7,239 nt of DNA from Lawsonibacter sp. Lineage in GTDB: Bacteria > Bacillota > Clostridia > Oscillospirales > Oscillospiraceae. The stretch's first letter is position 1. Each line of letters starts with the position of its first letter. Below, one piece after another: positions 4,268 to 7,239 of this stretch. The notes under the pieces were generated by a model. The model did no database searches and was not told where the DNA came from. It worked only from the letters and a program-made list of their open reading frames with translations. Location of the stretch: NCBI GenBank assembly GCA_022798855.1, contig JAAWNI010000115.1:1-7239 (forward strand), given 5' to 3'. Position numbers and translations under genes: made by a program.

Positions 4268-5988
4268 CCACCGCAGCCCAAATGAAGGAGCTGGACCGCC
4301 GGGCCATCGAGGAGCGGGGGGCCTCCTCCCTGGAGCTGATGGAGAACGCCGCCCAGGCTGTGGCCCAGGCTGTCTGGGAGCTTCTCCAGCCCGAGGAGGA
4401 CGGTTTCAGCCCTGTCCTCGGCAGCTTTTCCTCCATGATCGTCATGCGCAAAAAGGACGCCCCGCCCCCTACTGACGAGGAGGAGCGGCAGGTGGCGGAG
4501 CTCCGGGAAATCGTGGAGTCCAAAAACACCGACCCCACCCCGAGGATTGCCGTGTTCTGCGGCCCCGGCAACAACGGCGGGGACGGGGTGGCCTGCGCCC
4601 GTCTGCTGATGGAGCGGGGCGGGTGCCAGGTCCGGGCCTTCTTCGTGGGGGACCGGGCCAAAATGACCCCCGACGAGCGGGCTATGGCGGACAAGCTCAC
4701 CGCCGCCGGGGGCCGTCTGGAGGACTTCTCCGTAGACATGACCGACCGCTCTACCCTGGAGGCCACCATGGACTACGAACAGCAAAAGCTGCTCACCTGG
4801 CTGTCCACCTGCGACGTGATGGTGGACGCCCTCTTCGGCGTCGGCCTGGCCCGGCCGGTGGCGGGGGTGTTCCGCACCGCCGTTTTGCAGATGCAGAGCC
4901 GGCTCGGGTGCCCGGTGGTGGCCTGCGACATCCCCTCCGGGGTGGACGCCGACACTGGGGAAATCCTGGGGGAAGCCGTCCAGGCGAAAATCACAGTTAC
5001 CTTCACCCGGGGCAAGCCGGGGCTGTATTCCGGAGCGGGGGCGTCCCGGGCCGGGGAGGTCCGCGTTGTGGACATCGGCATCCCCCATGACCTGGAATAC
5101 CAGATGTTCCGGGCGCTGCCCCGGCTGGAGGTCATGCGCCAGCCGGACAGCCAGCTCCCGCTCCGCCCCCGGAACGCACACAAGGGGGACTTTGGCAAGC
5201 TGCTCATCCTGGCCGGGTCGGAGGGCTATACCGGCGCGCCCGTCCTGGCGGCGCGGGCCGCTTTGCGGACCGGGGCGGGGCTGGTGTACTTAGGGGTGCC
5301 CCGGGATGTCTACCCCATTGTGGCCGTGAAATGCGACGAAGCCATGCCCTTCCCCCTGCCGGAGGACTATAACGCCGTTTTGGAGAAAGCCAGAGGCTGT
5401 GATGCGGCCCTCATCGGCCCCGGACTGGGGCGGGCCCCGGAGACGGAGGAACTTGTCCTGTCCCTGCTGGCCGATCTGGAAATTCCCGTGGTGCTGGATG
5501 CCGATGGCATAAACGCCCTGGCGGGGCATATAGATGTACTGGACAGGCGGAGCGCCCCCACCGTCCTCACCCCCCACGAGGGGGAATTTTCCAGGCTGAC
5601 GGGGTGCGCCCTGCCCATAGCGGGCCGGCTGTCCGCCGCCCGGGATTTCGCCCGGGAGCACAGCTGCGTGCTGGTCCTCAAGGGCCAGGGCACCGCCACC
5701 GCCGCCTCCGACGGCTCCGCCTGCATCAACGCCACCGGCGGCCCCGGCATGGCCAAGGGCGGCTCCGGGGACGTGCTGGCCGGGATGATTGCCGCCCTGC
5801 TGGGCCAGAAGCACCTGCGCCGTGAGGGCGCGGACAACACCTGGGAGCTGGCGGCCGCCGCCGTCTGCTTCCACGGCATGGCCGGCGATCTGTGCGCCCG
5901 GAAATTGGGGGAGTACGCCATGCTGCCCACCGACCTCATCGAGGCCCTGCCCGAAATTCTGCGGGAATGGACGGAGGACGGACCGTAG
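4255..5988 (+). CDS. nnr: Bifunctional NAD(P)H-hydrate epimerase / ADP-dependent NAD(P)H-hydrate dehydratase
   Basis: This 577-aa cytoplasmic repair enzyme converts the damaged cofactors NADHX and NADPHX back to NAD(P)H. The N-terminal YjeF-type epimerase interconverts R and S hydrates. It shows GPGNNGGDG (103-111), DALFGVGL (191-198) and DIPSGVDADTG (225-235). The C-terminal ribokinase-like dehydratase uses ADP (or ATP) to dehydrate the S form. It shows NAHKGDFGKLLILAGS (307-322), GPGLG (388-392), DADGINAL (415-422), TPHEGEF (439-445), LKGQGT (475-480) and GGPGMAKGGSGDVLAG (495-510) with catalytic Asp506. GAGGAG at 4241-4246 lies eight bases before the ATG, which is inside the end of the upstream gene. 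The protein is longer than the usual 490-520 aa because of about 45 extra residues near 46-96. The stop codon TAG is part of a REP-like GTAG head. Confidence 0.94.
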   Translation: MLPLATAAQMKELDRRAIEERGASSLELMENAAQAVAQAVWELLQPEEDGFSPVLGSFSSMIVMRKKDAPPPTDEEERQVAELREIVESKNTDPTPRIAVFCGPGNNGGDGVACARLLMERGGCQVRAFFVGDRAKMTPDERAMADKLTAAGGRLEDFSVDMTDRSTLEATMDYEQQKLLTWLSTCDVMVDALFGVGLARPVAGVFRTAVLQMQSRLGCPVVACDIPSGVDADTGEILGEAVQAKITVTFTRGKPGLYSGAGASRAGEVRVVDIGIPHDLEYQMFRALPRLEVMRQPDSQLPLRPRNAHKGDFGKLLILAGSEGYTGAPVLAARAALRTGAGLVYLGVPRDVYPIVAVKCDEAMPFPLPEDYNAVLEKARGCDAALIGPGLGRAPETEELVLSLLADLEIPVVLDADGINALAGHIDVLDRRSAPTVLTPHEGEFSRLTGCALPIAGRLSAARDFAREHSCVLVLKGQGTATAASDGSACINATGGPGMAKGGSGDVLAGMIAALLGQKHLRREGADNTWELAAAAVCFHGMAGDLCARKLGEYAMLPTDLIEALPEILREWTEDGP

Positions 5989-6011
5989 TGCGCGACGACC
6001 CCGGCGCGCCG
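5985..6011 (+). repeat. Single REP-like arm overlapping the nnr stop codon
   Basis: This 27-base arm starts GTAGTGCGCGACGAC and ends CGGCGCGCCG. It matches the left arm of the doublet at 1662-1687 apart from one substitution (T after GTAG) and a one-base insertion with a change in the loop. No inverted partner of the same type is seen nearby. The TAG of its head is the stop codon of nnr. The following 25 bases contain TCATGC twice but nothing else recognisable. Confidence 0.7.
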
Positions 6012-6036
6012 TGTCATGCGGTGGGTCATGCAGAAC

Positions 6037-6107
6037 TGTAGGGGCGGATATTATCCGCCCGAAAAACGCTGTATGGGAACGACGGGCGGATGATATCCGC
6101 CCCTACA
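6037..6107 (+). repeat. REPIN-like inverted repeat pair upstream of the lipoprotein gene
   Basis: The 25-base arms at 6037-6061 and 6083-6107 are inverted copies (24 of 25 matching) around a 21-base spacer. Each starts TGTAGGGGCGGATAT on its own strand and is itself a palindrome of 8-9 bp (GGGCGGAT...ATCCGCCC). The right arm is identical, in complement, to 6728-6752. No T-run follows, so a terminator role is not supported by the sequence. Confidence 0.88.
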
Positions 6108-6142
6108 TGCACAACCAATTTCAATTTTTGGAGGTAACACCT

Positions 6143-6724
6143 GTGCGCAGACGTTTGATTTGCGTACTAATGACAACCCTCCTGCTGGCGGGCTGCGGCC
6201 GGGCGGAGGTGGACAAGGGGGAGGAGCTGGCCCTGGCCATCCGAGGAGAGTACCTGGCCATGGACCGCTGTGCCGCCCAGGCATCTATCACCGCCGACTA
6301 CGGCCAGCGGGTCTATCAGTACGAGATGGCCGTCACGGTAACGGAGTCGGAAACCACGCTCAGCCTTACCGCCCCGGAGACGGTGGCGGGCCTTACCGCC
6401 CGTCTGGAGGGGGAGGAGGGCCTGCTGGAGTTCGACGGCGTGTCGGTGGAGACTGGGCCCATGGACGAAAACGGCCTTACCCCCGCCTCCGCCGTCCCCG
6501 CCCTGCTGGAAGCGGCCCGGTCGGGCTACATCACCGCCTGCGCCCTGGAGGAGGACGGAGCCCTGCTCCGGGTGGACTGCGGCTCCCCGGAGGGGGCCCC
6601 CGGCTCCGGCACCGAAACCGCCCTGTGGTTTGACGCGTCCACCCACGCCCTGGCGAAAGGGGAAATATCTGTGGACGGCTTCCGGGTGATTCTGTGCGAA
6701 TTCTCCGAGTTTACCGCCGGGTAA
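6143..6724 (+). CDS. Lipoprotein with LolA/YdcC-like domain, 193 aa
   Basis: The GTG at 6143 has GGAGG at 6130-6134, eight bases upstream. The start gives a short classic lipoprotein signal: three Arg after the initiator, a hydrophobic core (LICVLMTTLL) and the lipobox LAGC with Cys18 as the lipidation site. The mature protein should be anchored on the outer face of the cytoplasmic membrane. The body is rich in beta-strand patterns. The C-terminal run, TALWFDASTHALAKGEI then DGFRVILCEFSEF, resembles the last strands of LolA-fold proteins. B. subtilis has a LolA-like lipoprotein, YdcC, directly before alr, and the same position here supports the match. The substrate is unknown. The frame is open upstream of the GTG, but that part crosses the REPIN and nnr in a wrong frame. 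Confidence 0.82.
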   Translation: MRRRLICVLMTTLLLAGCGRAEVDKGEELALAIRGEYLAMDRCAAQASITADYGQRVYQYEMAVTVTESETTLSLTAPETVAGLTARLEGEEGLLEFDGVSVETGPMDENGLTPASAVPALLEAARSGYITACALEEDGALLRVDCGSPEGAPGSGTETALWFDASTHALAKGEISVDGFRVILCEFSEFTAG

Positions 6725-6727
6725 AGC

Positions 6728-6822
6728 TGTAGGGGCGGATATCATCCGCCCGCATACAGGGCGCGCCATTACCAAAGAAATTGTACATATTTTTAGGTGG
6801 GCGGCCCCAGGCCGCCCCTGCA
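6728..6822 (+). repeat. Composite palindromic element between the lipoprotein gene and alr
   Basis: The left arm 6728-6752 is a GTAG-headed palindrome identical to the complement of 6107-6083. The right end (6799-6822) holds an 8-bp perfect hairpin, GGGCGGCC CCA GGCCGCCC, ending CCTGCA. The outer 11 bases are inverted copies with one mismatch. The right end lacks an exact GTAG head, reading GCAG on its strand. Between them is a GGGCGCGCC fragment (6760-6768), resembling the other REP type, then an AT-rich stretch. The element starts four bases after the lipoprotein stop. It looks like a mosaic or decayed pair. Confidence 0.7.
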
Positions 6823-6837
6823 AAAGAAGGAATTTTT

Positions 6838-7239
6838 ATGACAGACAGAAGAACCGTCCGCACCTGGGCGGAGGTGGACCTGGACGCCCTGGCCCACAAC
6901 TACCGGCTCCTGCGGGGGCTGGCCCCGGGGGCCAAATTCCTGGGCCTGGTGAAGGCGGACGCCTACGGCCACGGTGCGGCGCCCATCGCCAAAAAATTGC
7001 AGGCGCTGGGGGCCGACATGCTGGCCGCCGCCTGTCTGGACGAAGCCATCGCGCTGAGGGAGTCCGGAATCGCCCTGCCCATCCTCTGCCTGGGGCAGAC
7101 GCCCCCCGAGCTGGCCGGGGAGCTGCTGGCGTATGACATCACCCAGACGGTGGGCGACCTGGAGACGGGGAAAGCCCTGTCCGAGGCCGCTGTCAAGGCC
7201 GGAAAGACGCTGAAAATCCACGTGAAGGTGGACACCGGC
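6838..7239 (+). CDS. alr: Alanine racemase, N-terminal part (runs off the right edge)
   Basis: Alr is a PLP-dependent cytoplasmic enzyme that interconverts L- and D-alanine and so supplies D-Ala for peptidoglycan. The 134 visible residues begin MTDRRTVRTWAEVDLDAL and contain the PLP-lysine motif VKADAYGHG, with Lys39 as the Schiff-base lysine, at the usual number for the family. AEVDLDALAHNYRLL (11-25) and the terminal HVKVDTG are also family-typical. The partial barrel pattern (MLAAACLDEAIALRESG, PILCLGQTP) is intact. AGAAGG at 6825-6830 lies seven bases before the ATG. The C-terminal domain with the catalytic Tyr is beyond the window. The gene follows the lipoprotein gene in an order like B. 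subtilis ydcC-alr. Confidence 0.95.
   Translation, partial: MTDRRTVRTWAEVDLDALAHNYRLLRGLAPGAKFLGLVKADAYGHGAAPIAKKLQALGADMLAAACLDEAIALRESGIALPILCLGQTPPELAGELLAYDITQTVGDLETGKALSEAAVKAGKTLKIHVKVDTG

Noticed and set aside
5789..6142. In-frame N-terminal extension of the lipoprotein
   Set aside because: It lies over nnr in a wrong frame and over the REPIN. Starting at the GTG 6143 exposes a proper lipoprotein signal.
6769..6797. Promoter for alr in the AT-rich part of the element before it
   Set aside because: TTACCA or TTGTAC as -35 leave no reasonable -10 at 16-18 bases.
1662..6822. CRISPR array
   Set aside because: The repeats are palindromic, inverted, scattered between genes and of several types, without regular spacers or cas genes.

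Overview
The window looks like chromosomal DNA from a GC-rich anaerobic member of the Clostridia, probably Oscillospiraceae (Flavonifractor, Oscillibacter or Lawsonibacter type). This is inferred from a T-box-controlled pheS, strong AGGAGG-type ribosome binding sites, a two-gene minimal SUF-like (SMS) iron-sulfur system, and a YdcC-like lipoprotein placed before alr. No species can be named from the sequence alone.

Layout. On the minus strand at the left edge lies the 5' part of pheS (1-410). It is preceded by a tiny basic ORF with a strong Shine-Dalgarno (429-500) and a full T-box leader with terminator (511-752). Divergent promoters with abutting -35 boxes sit at 759-805. A second candidate promoter overlapped by a palindrome lies just before the plus-strand genes. 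The plus strand then carries sufC/smsC (920-1648), sufB/smsB (1756-2673), an unrecognised 149-aa protein (2821-3270), a 283-aa WD40-like propeller protein (3416-4267), nnr for NAD(P)H-hydrate repair (4255-5988), a LolA/YdcC-like lipoprotein (6143-6724) and the 5' part of alr (6838 to the end).

The most striking feature is not a gene. Every plus-strand intergenic gap after sufC, except the wdp-nnr overlap, holds a palindromic element. Most arms begin with GTAG followed by an imperfect palindrome, and the arms are mostly arranged as inverted pairs. This is the architecture of REP sequences and REPINs, which in other bacteria are mobilised by RAYT (REP-associated tyrosine transposase) enzymes. 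At least three stem types are mixed in one 5-kb stretch. Two arms of one element differ by two compensatory base-pair swaps. Two elements share homologous flanks that run into the ribosome binding sites of the following genes, and one of them is exactly the internal-deletion form of the other. One GTAG head supplies the stop codon of nnr.

Function. SufC (ATPase) and SufB (scaffold) would together form the Fe-S assembly complex. Nnr repairs damaged NAD(P)H, and Alr makes D-alanine for peptidoglycan. The two unknown genes lie between the Fe-S genes and nnr. They may be accessory, because the first is bracketed by the direct repeats just described.
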